Assembly (NCBI RefSeq): GCF_022489035.1
Contig: NZ_JAKVTV010000006.1
Span: forward strand, 62,001 to 126,000
Reading direction: 5' to 3'
DNA length: 64,000 nucleotides
Source: Christiangramia lutea
GTDB taxonomy: Bacteria; Bacteroidota; Bacteroidia; Flavobacteriales; Flavobacteriaceae
Shown here: piece after piece, positions 42,939 through 51,502 of the stretch
Numbering within the stretch: position 1 is the stretch's first letter
How the letters are laid out: the number at the start of each line of letters is the position of its first letter
Notes under the pieces: model-generated
Told to the model about the DNA's origin: nothing
What the model saw: the letters and a program-made list of their open reading frames with translations, nothing else
The model's database searches: none
Translations under genes and position numbers: made by a program

Positions 42939-44975
42939 CTATTTATTTATAAAGTATGATCCCTTTTCACCGGTATAGTGGAAAGGGATTTTTTTGTTTT
43001 TAGCTGTAATTCTCCAGCGAGAGATATAGTTTCTATAGTTGCTTCCATCTACCACAAGCTGTTGCGGAGAAAATTTTAATAATAACCGGTCGAGGTTAAT
43101 TTTTGGTGAATTTCTCAGTATAACTAGGTCTGGCTGGAAATTATTCAGGTCATAATTCATTGCTGAATCCAGAACCAGGATTAATTTATTATCCATTTTC
43201 ATGATCTTGGGGATCTTTTCAGTTTTTATTTTTTCGATATTCCGTTCCCTGATATAATCTGAAATTAATTTATTTTCGATTTTTTTATCGGCATAAACGA
43301 TTAAATGCTCTGTTCCCTTTTGGACGATTACGGAGTTTTTTGATGCATGAAAAACCACCGATTCATTTTCGGGAATCGTCCATCTTCCATAAAGGCTTGA
43401 AGTCTGAAAAAGGATTACCGCAACCAGGAATTTAACAAGACCCTTGAAATCCGGTTTACGAGATAAAAGTATAAATGTTAGGATTATGAGGTAAAGGGCA
43501 AGAGTTTGAAGATGACTCATTTTAATCTCTGTAAAAACCAGTGAATCTATTTGCGCAATCCATTCAATAGAGTAGTTCATGGAATTAAGAAGGAATTCGT
43601 AGAGGTGTGCCAGAATAACTGGGAGTAAATTAAAATAGGCAAGAATGATCACAAGAATTCCAGTTGCAAGAACAAGGCCCAGGAATGGAATCAAAATAAG
43701 GTTGCTTACCAGGAACATTCCGGGGAATTGATGAAAATAAAAGAGGCTTAACGGGATCACTCCAATTTGTGCAGCCAGGCTCACTGTAGTTAGTTTCCAG
43801 AAATAATCAAGGAACCTGGTTTTGGTACTGAACAGGCCATAAATCATGGGTTGAAAAATAACAATGCTAAATACAGCCAGGTAACTTAGCTGAAAACCAA
43901 CCTGAAAAATATAATAAGGATTGATGAGTAGTAAAAAGAACAGTGATAGGAAAAGGCTGTTAAGACTGCTCGTCTTTCTTTTTAGTTGCAATCCTATGGC
44001 CAGAAATGAGAACATACAAACCGCTCTTACCACAGATGAGCTTAAACCTGTGAGAAATGCAAAGCTCCATAACAGCAAGATTATTAAAGCAGGTTTTATA
44101 AACCTTGCTATTTTTAATGAATCTAGGGGTTTGAAAAGAAAATTCAGGATCAGCAGTAATATCCCTATATGAAGGCCAGAAATAGCCAGAATATGTATAG
44201 CCCCCGCAGCAGCATAATTTTTATAAATTTCATTATTTAAGTCGCGACGCTGACCTAAAATTAGTGCCTGGAAAACTGCCAGTTCATTTTGTTCAAAATC
44301 ATATCTTTTTAGATTCGAAATTAGTCTTTCTCTGAAACTCCAGGCCTGTTCTTTGATGCTGGTTTCATGGCCAATTAGAAGAACCTGTGCAGAATTCAGA
44401 TTCATTTGCCTTTCTATCTGCAGGTGTTTTAAATATTCCTTGTAGCTAAATTGGAAAGGATTTAAAGGTGCTTTGATAATTTCAGGAGACCATGGAGCTA
44501 AAATCCTTGATCCCGGCTTTAGCGCTGATGCTTTTAGCGAATCGGGCGGTAAGTTTAAAAGTATCTTCCCCTTTATTTTTCTTTTTTGACTTTTTTCGAA
44601 AAGGATTTCAGTTTCAAGAATGAATCTTTGCGAATAGGGAGTAGGTTTCAATTCTTCTGTTATAGTTCCACTAACCAGCAAACTATCGGTTGGCTCTAAA
44701 TTTTGGTTAATATAATGTCCTGACTGATTTTCAGGAATACTGAAATAAGCGCTGCTAAATCCAATATAAAGTACTAGGGAGAAGGTGGCAAAACCAAAGA
44801 GGGCGTCTGGGAACAGGCTTCTTCCGGCGCGGTAATACGCAAAAAGAAAAAACAACAAGATTACTACACCAGATGCCAGGATAATTTGCAGGCTTAAATG
44901 GATATAGAAAGCCAGAAGTATACCTGCTATCAAATAAACAGATAGGCGTAAAAAAATGAATTGAAAGTTTTTCAC
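42939..44975 (-). CDS. ComEC/Rec2-family DNA-uptake channel protein
   Basis: A 678-residue polytopic protein. An N-terminal ComEC_N soluble domain (DUF4131, about 25-190) lies between hydrophobic segments. It is followed by the competence membrane domain (about 210-510), with AAGAIHILAISGLHIGILLL (about 250-269) as the family hallmark. The C-terminal 140 residues stand where other ComEC proteins have a metallo-beta-lactamase-like domain, but no HxHxDH motif is visible, so that part looks catalytically inactive or highly divergent. It would carry single-stranded DNA across the inner membrane during transformation. The next upstream gene, a cell-wall peptidase, is 33 bases away. Confidence 0.88.
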   Translation of the reverse strand: MKNFQFIFLRLSVYLIAGILLAFYIHLSLQIILASGVVILLFFLFAYYRAGRSLFPDALFGFATFSLVLYIGFSSAYFSIPENQSGHYINQNLEPTDSLLVSGTITEELKPTPYSQRFILETEILFEKSQKRKIKGKILLNLPPDSLKASALKPGSRILAPWSPEIIKAPLNPFQFSYKEYLKHLQIERQMNLNSAQVLLIGHETSIKEQAWSFRERLISNLKRYDFEQNELAVFQALILGQRRDLNNEIYKNYAAAGAIHILAISGLHIGILLLILNFLFKPLDSLKIARFIKPALIILLLWSFAFLTGLSSSVVRAVCMFSFLAIGLQLKRKTSSLNSLFLSLFFLLLINPYYIFQVGFQLSYLAVFSIVIFQPMIYGLFSTKTRFLDYFWKLTTVSLAAQIGVIPLSLFYFHQFPGMFLVSNLILIPFLGLVLATGILVIILAYFNLLPVILAHLYEFLLNSMNYSIEWIAQIDSLVFTEIKMSHLQTLALYLIILTFILLSRKPDFKGLVKFLVAVILFQTSSLYGRWTIPENESVVFHASKNSVIVQKGTEHLIVYADKKIENKLISDYIRERNIEKIKTEKIPKIMKMDNKLILVLDSAMNYDLNNFQPDLVILRNSPKINLDRLLLKFSPQQLVVDGSNYRNYISRWRITAKNKKIPFHYTGEKGSYFINK

Positions 44976-45008
44976 CCGGGTGATTTACTTTCAAAAGGTA
45001 ATTAAAAA

Positions 45009-45560
45009 TCAGATAATCCTTCTGGCCATTACAAAATTATTATACCAGTAAGATTCTGATAGAGAGGAGATAATTACTCCTCTGGAAGTAGAGGAATGTA
45101 TAAAATAAATACCATCTTCATTGACTTCAACCACGAGCCCGACGTGATTAATGACCTTGCGATTTTTGTTAGTTTCAAAAAATAGTAGATCTCCAACATT
45201 CACTTCCTTTAGATATAAACGTTTTCCCTTGAGGGACATATCACGAGAAGTTCTAGGTAAAGAAATACCTTCCTCCTGGAAAGAAACATAGATGAGGCCA
45301 GAGCAGTCCATGCCTTTCTTATCTGTACCACCATATTTGTAGCGGGTACCTTCAAATTTTTTAGCCGTTCGAACTACTTTAAGAGCAGTTCTATTTTCTG
45401 GTTCAGCTTCGGGATTTCGATCATAATTTGGTACCGCCATTTCGGTTTCTCTATATTCTTCTTTGGTCGTGATAACTCTATTCCTTGAAGACCCGCAGGA
45501 AGTTATAAAAACTCCAAGAAGAATATAGATCGATATATTGAGTAATTTTTTCATTTTCAT
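45009..45560 (-). CDS. NlpC/P60 (C40) peptidase lipoprotein
   Basis: A 183-residue lipoprotein, lipobox ITSC (Cys22), with an NlpC/P60 domain at about 60-183. It should cleave peptidoglycan stem peptides on the periplasmic side. The catalytic triad is Cys86 in GMDCSGLIY, His139 in INHVGLV and His155 in YFIHSST. The RYKYGGTDKKG stretch before the Cys is typical. It lies one base after the lpxB stop and is probably co-transcribed with lpxB and comEC. Confidence 0.92.
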   Translation of the reverse strand: MKMKKLLNISIYILLGVFITSCGSSRNRVITTKEEYRETEMAVPNYDRNPEAEPENRTALKVVRTAKKFEGTRYKYGGTDKKGMDCSGLIYVSFQEEGISLPRTSRDMSLKGKRLYLKEVNVGDLLFFETNKNRKVINHVGLVVEVNEDGIYFIHSSTSRGVIISSLSESYWYNNFVMARRII

Positions 45561-45561
45561 G

Positions 45562-46677
45562 TTAACCAGAAATTTTGTCGAAAATTAACTCAGCAGTATT
45601 CTTACTGGCTCCTTTTCCTCCCAGTTTTTTTTCTAATTCATGATAATCGGAAAAAATCCTTTTACGGTTTTCAGGATCGAGGATCTTTTTTAATTCAGTT
45701 TTAAGGTTCGCTGAATTAAAGTCATTCTGGATCAATTCTTTCACTACTTCCCGGTTCATAATGAGGTTTACCAGGGATATATAATCCAGGTTGATAATGC
45801 GTTTGGCGATATGATAGGAAATATAGCTGCCCTTATAGCAGACAACTTCAGGTACCTTGAACAAAGCAGTTTCCAGTGTTGCGGTTCCAGAAGTGACCAA
45901 AGCGGCATGGGCAATTCCTAAAATATCATAAGTTTTGTTCATGATTAACCTGATGTTGGACTTCTTCATGAATTCCTGGTAAAATTCTTCATCCTGACTT
46001 GGAGCTCCGGCAATTACGAACTGGTGTTCTTCAAATTCTGAAGTAATACTAAGCATGACCTTCAGCATTTTTTCGATCTCCTGTTTTCGGCTACCGGGTA
46101 ACAACGCAATTACCGGGCGCTGATCCAGGCCATGGTTTCTTTTGAACAAGTCTACATCTACAGGAGGTTTATTATCTATAGCATCCAATAGAGGGTGACC
46201 TACAAAGTGAACCGGGAAATCGTGTTTTGTAGTGTAGAAATCCTTTTCAAATGGCAGGATGACATACATCTCATCTACATCCCTTTTGATCTTTTTAATC
46301 CGGTTTTCCTTCCAGGCCCAGATCTGCGGAGAGATATAATAATGGGTTTTAAAGCCTTCTTTTCTGGCCCATTCTGCAATACGCATATTGAAGCCGGGGT
46401 AATCGATGAAAATGATCACATCCGGGTTATATTCCGAAATATCCTGTTTGCAAAAACTGATATTCTTAAAGATGGTTCTTAGGTTCATGATCACCTCAGA
46501 AAACCCCATAAAAGCGAGTTCGCGATAATGTTTTACCAGGGTGCCACCTTGCTTTTCCATGAGATCACCACCCCAAAATCGAAATTCAGCATTTTGATCT
46601 ACCTCTTTCAGGGCCTTCATCAAATTGGAGGCATGGAGATCTCCTGAAGCTTCACCGGCGATGATGTAATATTTCAT
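45562..46677 (-). CDS. lpxB: Lipid-A-disaccharide synthase
   Basis: A 371-residue GT19 glycosyltransferase joining UDP-2,3-diacylglucosamine and lipid X to make the lipid A disaccharide. The N-terminus IIAGEASGDLHASNLMKAL (4-22) is the family signature. Conserved parts include FIDYPGFNMR (about 90-99), YYISPQIWAWKENR (about 112-125) and LLPGSRKQEI (about 192-201). SGTATLETALF (about 262-272) is the nucleotide-sugar region. Length is normal. It heads a minus-strand group with the NlpC/P60 gene one base downstream. Confidence 0.96.
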   Translation of the reverse strand: MKYYIIAGEASGDLHASNLMKALKEVDQNAEFRFWGGDLMEKQGGTLVKHYRELAFMGFSEVIMNLRTIFKNISFCKQDISEYNPDVIIFIDYPGFNMRIAEWARKEGFKTHYYISPQIWAWKENRIKKIKRDVDEMYVILPFEKDFYTTKHDFPVHFVGHPLLDAIDNKPPVDVDLFKRNHGLDQRPVIALLPGSRKQEIEKMLKVMLSITSEFEEHQFVIAGAPSQDEEFYQEFMKKSNIRLIMNKTYDILGIAHAALVTSGTATLETALFKVPEVVCYKGSYISYHIAKRIINLDYISLVNLIMNREVVKELIQNDFNSANLKTELKKILDPENRKRIFSDYHELEKKLGGKGASKNTAELIFDKISG

Positions 46678-46760
46678 TCTTTTATTTTTTCGGTTGTTCT
46701 ATTTCCAAAAACTGAAATAAAAAGGTCCTCCAATTTTAAACGCCTCAAACGGGCTTTCAA

Positions 46761-47042
46761 TTATATGAATTTATAGATCGCAATCGCGACCGCCACGCTA
46801 ACCGTTGCGAGTAACACTCCGCGAGCATGATAATTTTGTTTTTTCTTCAGAAATACAAAAAATGGAAGAAAATTCAGGACTGCTCCAAGAGCGATGATCT
46901 TACCTAAATAATCATTTGCAATGGCATTTTTTAAGGTTGTATCTATATCTGCCTGGGAAAATAAAGTAATATATAGCATTACCCCTGCAATATTAGCCGC
47001 AATGCCAGTTAGAAATCCTGTGAGTAAATTCTGTTTAATCAT
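46761..47042 (-). CDS. 93-aa membrane protein coupled to surE
   Basis: A small protein with three hydrophobic segments (about 8-28, 45-65 and 75-92) and a short basic loop FLKKKQNYHARG between the second and third. Its start overlaps the surE stop by eight bases, so translation is coupled. I do not recognise the family. It is common for such small membrane proteins to sit beside surE and lpxB in Flavobacteriia, as far as I recall. No function can be supported. Confidence 0.7.
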   Translation of the reverse strand: MIKQNLLTGFLTGIAANIAGVMLYITLFSQADIDTTLKNAIANDYLGKIIALGAVLNFLPFFVFLKKKQNYHARGVLLATVSVAVAIAIYKFI

Positions 47043-47817
47043 TAAGAGGCCAGCTACTTAAGTCTTTGATGAAATGATGGGCAGTTAGGTCGAACTGTAC
47101 AGGAACCACAGATACATAACCTTCTTCCAGGGCTCTTTCGTCGGTATCTTCACCTTCATCTTTATTTACGAAAGTACCGGTTAACCAGTAATATTCGCGA
47201 CCCTGTGGATTGGTTCTTTTATCGAATTCCTCCTCCCAGTGCGCATTTGCCTGCCTGCAAATTTTTATACCTTTGATATCCTTCTCTTTAAGTTTAGGGA
47301 AATTCACGTTTAGAACCACACCTTTAGGAAGGCCATTTTTCAGCACATTCCGTGTAATAGCTTTAACGAATTTTCTCGTCGGTTCGAAGTCGGCATTAAG
47401 TGAATAATCCAAAAGTGAAAATCCAATGGCAGGAATACCCTCAATACCGGCCTCAACGGCAGCACTCATGGTTCCAGAGTAGATGACGTTAATAGAAGAA
47501 TTCGAACCATGGTTAATTCCGCTTACACAAAGATCAGGCTTGCGATGCAGGATTTCCTGTGTGGCAATTTTCACACAGTCAGCCGGGGTGCCAGAACAAC
47601 TATATTCTTTATGCTTATAAGACTCTTTGATGGTAACCTGTTCGCAAAAAAGAGTGTCACTAATAGTGATGGCGTGACCCATTCCGCTTTGGGGACTATC
47701 CGGGGCTACAACTATCACGTCTCCCAGTTCTTTCATTACCTCAACGAGGGTTCTAATTCCGGGTGCGGTAATCCCGTCATCGTTGGTCACCAGGATCAAT
47801 GGTTTTTTCTTATTCAT
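47035..47817 (-). CDS. surE: 5'/3'-nucleotidase SurE
   Basis: A 260-residue metal-dependent nucleotidase that hydrolyses nucleoside 5'- and 3'-monophosphates, involved in stationary-phase survival. The metal-binding motif LVTNDDGITAPGI (9-21) is diagnostic. VSGINHGSN (about 98-106) and YSGTMSAAVEAGIEGIPAIG (about 112-131) complete the active site. Length is typical. The downstream 93-aa gene overlaps its end. Confidence 0.96.
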   Translation of the reverse strand: MNKKKPLILVTNDDGITAPGIRTLVEVMKELGDVIVVAPDSPQSGMGHAITISDTLFCEQVTIKESYKHKEYSCSGTPADCVKIATQEILHRKPDLCVSGINHGSNSSINVIYSGTMSAAVEAGIEGIPAIGFSLLDYSLNADFEPTRKFVKAITRNVLKNGLPKGVVLNVNFPKLKEKDIKGIKICRQANAHWEEEFDKRTNPQGREYYWLTGTFVNKDEGEDTDERALEEGYVSVVPVQFDLTAHHFIKDLSSWPLND

Positions 47818-47944
47818 GCATTAGTATTTGGTTTTGCTAAAATAAGAATTTAAATAAGGAAAGCTTATATTAGTGGTGTTACAAATTGATGGCTGTAATT
47901 TACCTTATTGGCACAATTTTTACTATAATATTGGTAACCAAACG

Positions 47945-50119
47945 ATGAAGAAAATAAAACGAGTTATGAAAAGGAATATTAAGATCTTAGCAGTAGTTCT
48001 CCTAATGGCTGCTGCTTCTTGTAGTTTTACTACCAAAAAATTTGATGACCCCAACAAGGATAAACTACTTATTGACCTTATCACTTATGTCCTGAACCAG
48101 GGACATTATGATGCCAAGGATATAAATGACAGTTTTTCAGAGAATGTCTATGAAGGTTACCTGGAAGGCCTGGATCCTTCAAAAAGATTCTTTTACGCAG
48201 AAGATATCAAGGAATTCGATGCTTACAAGGATAAGATAGATGATCAGATAAAAGCTAAGAATATTGAATTCTTTAATCTAACCTACGGTCGTTTGGGAAA
48301 ACGTATGGAAGAAGCCAGATCTCTTTATAAAGAAATCTTGTCGAAGCCATTCGATTTTAATGAAAAGGAGAAAATAAATACAGACTATGACAGCCTTGAA
48401 TATGTTTCTTCGAAAGAAGAGATGAGAAAAAGGTGGAAAGAGCAGTTGAAGTTCAATGCTTTAATTACGTATTACGATTTAAAGCAGGACGAAAAGAATA
48501 AAAAGAAGGACGATGCTTCTTACCAGATGAAATCTGATGCTGAACTTGAAAAAGAGGCTAGAGAAACCACCCTTTCCAACATCGACAGATATTATGATTT
48601 TACGGATGATCTTGAAAGGGACGACTATTTTTCAGTTTATATAAATGCTATTGTAGAGGAGTTTGATCCTCACACTTTCTATTTCGCTCCACAGGATAAG
48701 GACAGATTCGATATTGCCATGTCTGGAAAACTTGAGGGTATCGGTGCTCGTTTGGTAAAAGATAGCGATAATATAACTATTACCGAAGTGATTTCCGGAG
48801 GTCCGGCATGGAGGAGTGACGCGATAGGAGAAGGTGACGTGATTTTGAAAGTTAAGCAGGAAGAAGAAAAAGAAGCTGTAAGTATCGTGGGGATGAGACT
48901 AGATGATGCAGTAGATTTGATAAAAGGACCAAAAGATACCAAGGTAACTCTTACCGTTCGTAAAAAAGTAATGGGTAATATCGAGGAAGTAACCCTCACC
49001 CGAGATGTCATAGAGATTGAAGAAACCTATGCTAAAACCTCTATGGTTAAAAAGGATGGAAGAAGATATGGTGTTATAAACCTACCAAAGTTCTATTTTG
49101 ATATGGAAGATTATAACAACCGTAATGCCGCTTCAGATATCAAAGAAGATATCATCAGGTTGAAAAAAGAAGGTATGGAAGGTCTTGTACTGGACCTTAG
49201 AAATAATGGGGGTGGATCTTTGAAAACAGTTGTAGATATAGCAGGAATGTTCATCGAGGAAGGTCCAATTGTTCAGGTAAAGTCAAATGGTCAGAGAAAA
49301 GAAGTGCTTAAGGATGAAGATCCACAGGTTGTATGGGATGGTCCATTAGTGATCCTTGTTAATGAACTTTCAGCTTCGGCTTCAGAAATTCTTGCAGCAG
49401 CTATGCAGGATTATAAGAGAGCGATTATTATAGGTAGTAAACAAACCTATGGTAAAGGAACCGTTCAGAATGTAATTGATCTGAACAGATGGCTCCGAAA
49501 TAACGATATGGGAGATATGGGAGCTCTGAAAATAACTACCCAAAAATTCTATAGAGTGAATGGTGGTTCTACCCAGCTTGAGGGTGTAAAAAGTGATGTT
49601 GTGGTTCCAGACAGGTATAGCTTTGTAGATATAGGTGAAAAAGATCAGGAGAATCCGCTTCCATGGGATAAGATCGATGCAGCGAAATATGATATCTGGA
49701 ATGGTTATGTGGGATATGATGAAGCGATCGAGGCCAGTAAGGAAAGAATGAGTACTAATGATCAGTTAAGACTAATAGAAGAAAATGCAAAATGGGTGAA
49801 AAATCAAAGTGATGATAGTAGCTACCCGTTGAACTATAATGAATATGCTGAACAGGCTGAAAAAGATAAAGAAATGGCCAAACAGTTCGAAGCGATCAAA
49901 GAGTATAAGACAGATCTTACCTATACTTCACTTCCTTATGAACAAGATCTTTTTACTACAGATACAATCCTGAAGGAGAAAAGAGAAAGATGGCATGAGA
50001 ACCTGAGTAAAGATGTTTATATCGAAGAAGCGATTAATGTATTATCAGATATGAAAATGAACAATATCACCAGGAATAAAGTGGCAGATGTTGATGGAAA
50101 TAAAAAAGTAAAGAATTAA
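47945..50119 (+). CDS. Tail-specific (C-terminal processing) protease, Prc-like lipoprotein
   Basis: A 724-residue S41 peptidase that degrades or trims periplasmic proteins from their C-termini. The start is set at 47945; the frame opens to a GTG at 47873, but only the later start gives a signal peptide with lipobox AASC (Cys26). The large N-terminal Prc domain is followed by a PDZ domain (about 235-330). The catalytic core has NELSASASE (Ser478 probable nucleophile) and TYGKGTVQ (Lys504 probable base). The C-terminal DUF3340-type region completes the Prc architecture. It is divergent from surE and followed by a strong terminator. Confidence 0.93.
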   Translation: MKKIKRVMKRNIKILAVVLLMAAASCSFTTKKFDDPNKDKLLIDLITYVLNQGHYDAKDINDSFSENVYEGYLEGLDPSKRFFYAEDIKEFDAYKDKIDDQIKAKNIEFFNLTYGRLGKRMEEARSLYKEILSKPFDFNEKEKINTDYDSLEYVSSKEEMRKRWKEQLKFNALITYYDLKQDEKNKKKDDASYQMKSDAELEKEARETTLSNIDRYYDFTDDLERDDYFSVYINAIVEEFDPHTFYFAPQDKDRFDIAMSGKLEGIGARLVKDSDNITITEVISGGPAWRSDAIGEGDVILKVKQEEEKEAVSIVGMRLDDAVDLIKGPKDTKVTLTVRKKVMGNIEEVTLTRDVIEIEETYAKTSMVKKDGRRYGVINLPKFYFDMEDYNNRNAASDIKEDIIRLKKEGMEGLVLDLRNNGGGSLKTVVDIAGMFIEEGPIVQVKSNGQRKEVLKDEDPQVVWDGPLVILVNELSASASEILAAAMQDYKRAIIIGSKQTYGKGTVQNVIDLNRWLRNNDMGDMGALKITTQKFYRVNGGSTQLEGVKSDVVVPDRYSFVDIGEKDQENPLPWDKIDAAKYDIWNGYVGYDEAIEASKERMSTNDQLRLIEENAKWVKNQSDDSSYPLNYNEYAEQAEKDKEMAKQFEAIKEYKTDLTYTSLPYEQDLFTTDTILKEKRERWHENLSKDVYIEEAINVLSDMKMNNITRNKVADVDGNKKVKN

Positions 50120-50135
50120 CATATTTCAAATAACT

Positions 50136-50167
50136 AAAACCCGGAATATTTCTTCCGGGTTTTTTTA
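50136..50167 (+). terminator. Terminator after tail-specific protease gene
   Basis: AACCCGGAA (50138-50146) pairs with TTCCGGGTT (50153-50161), followed by seven T residues. Confidence 0.8.
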
Positions 50168-50180
50168 TGCTTTAGATATT

Positions 50181-50258
50181 ATGAAAAGAAAATATACCTA
50201 CCCGATACTAATTCTTATTGTAGCTACAATTCTTCTTCTTTCTGAAAAGTGTTCTTAA
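50181..50258 (+). CDS. Possible 25-aa hydrophobic peptide
   Basis: ATG at 50181 to TAA at 50258. The peptide KRKYTYPILILIVATILLL followed by SEKCS looks like a basic N-terminus with one membrane helix, or a lipoprotein signal without a mature part. It lies after the Prc terminator and overlaps the rodA stop by four bases. No promoter box is visible. It may be a chance frame. Confidence 0.25.
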   Translation: MKRKYTYPILILIVATILLLSEKCS

Positions 50259-51502
50259 AAAGATAACCTGTCTGAATCCAGCTTAATAAATATAAAGAGC
50301 AAAATGGTGAAACCCCATAGACCTGAACCTCCATAACTGAAAAAGGGTAATGGAATACCAACGGTAGGGAAGATGCCTATTACCATTCCTATATTCACCA
50401 GAAAGTGTATAAAAAGTATTCCTATTACCGAATAGCCATAAACCCTGTAAAACTGATTACGTTGCCTCTCAGCAAGTCTTATGAGTCTCAATAAAAGCAG
50501 GACGAAAAGCAAAATCACTGTAGCGCTTCCAAGAAACCCCCATTCTTCACCAACCGTACTGAAAATATAATCTGTATGCTGTTCTGGTACGAACTGACCT
50601 TTGGTTTGTGTGCCCTGGGTCCATCCTTTGCCAAGCCAGCCTCCACTACCTATGGCGATCTCACTTTGATTGGTATTATATCCTATTCCTTTGGAGTCTA
50701 CCTCCTTGCCAAGAACAATATTGAACCTATCCCGGTGTCTTTGTTCGAAGACATTCTCAAAAATATAGTTCACCGAGAAACTCAATCCTATTGCGATGAT
50801 TCCAAAAAAGGTAATTAGGATGCGCCCTGGACGTTTTTTTCTTTTTCTGAAGAACAGGAAAAGCCCAACTAAAATAACTCCGGCGCTTACCCAGATAGGG
50901 CCTGCTAAGAGCGTTAGAATGAAAACCGCTACACAGGATAATCCTGCAAAAAGGTAAAACCCTGAAAGACCTTCCCGGTATAAAGGAAAAAAGAAAGCTG
51001 CATAGACAAGTGCACTTCCAGGATCTGGCTGTGGGATAATTAGTAATGCCGGTAAGGCTATAATAATAAATGCCTTTATCTGGTTGCTTAACTTTTTGAT
51101 GTTGGTATGTATATCGCTTAAGTATTTAGCGAGAGCCAGTGCCGTGGCAAATTTAGCGAACTCTGAGGGTTGTACTCCAAAACTACCGAAGGAATACCAA
51201 GAGGTGGCACCAGATATGGTCTTACCGAATACAAAAAGCCCGGCTAGGGATAATAAGGATAATATATATATCACACTCGAGAACCGCTGGTAGAACTTGG
51301 CCTCCAGTGATAATACGATAACGATGAGAAAAATACTTAATCCTATGAATAATGCCTGCTTACCGTAGGGTTGGCTCAAATCGAAAAATGAACCGGCATT
51401 GGAACCCAGGGATGCCGAATAAATATTGGCCCATCCAAAGGTAATAAGTGCTAAATAAATAAAGATACTGATCCAGTCAAATCCCGCGCTGTTCTTGGTC
51501 AT
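50255..51502 (-). CDS. rodA: Rod-shape peptidoglycan polymerase RodA
   Basis: A 415-residue SEDS-family glycosyltransferase that polymerises lipid II during cell elongation, paired with the transpeptidase PBP2. About ten membrane helices are visible. Family motifs include GATSWYSFGSFGVQPSEFAK (about 99-118), GKGWTQGTQTKGQFVPEQHT (about 298-317) and FFSYGGSGLWG near the C-terminus. Its start lies directly at the mrdA stop (51502/51503). It is the last gene of the elongasome operon. Confidence 0.95.
   Translation of the reverse strand: MTKNSAGFDWISIFIYLALITFGWANIYSASLGSNAGSFFDLSQPYGKQALFIGLSIFLIVIVLSLEAKFYQRFSSVIYILSLLSLAGLFVFGKTISGATSWYSFGSFGVQPSEFAKFATALALAKYLSDIHTNIKKLSNQIKAFIIIALPALLIIPQPDPGSALVYAAFFFPLYREGLSGFYLFAGLSCVAVFILTLLAGPIWVSAGVILVGLFLFFRKRKKRPGRILITFFGIIAIGLSFSVNYIFENVFEQRHRDRFNIVLGKEVDSKGIGYNTNQSEIAIGSGGWLGKGWTQGTQTKGQFVPEQHTDYIFSTVGEEWGFLGSATVILLFVLLLLRLIRLAERQRNQFYRVYGYSVIGILFIHFLVNIGMVIGIFPTVGIPLPFFSYGGSGLWGFTILLFIFIKLDSDRLSF

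Noticed and set aside
47873-47944. GTG start giving 24 extra residues on the tail-specific protease
   Set aside because: It would bury the signal peptide and lipobox behind an unrelated polar stretch.
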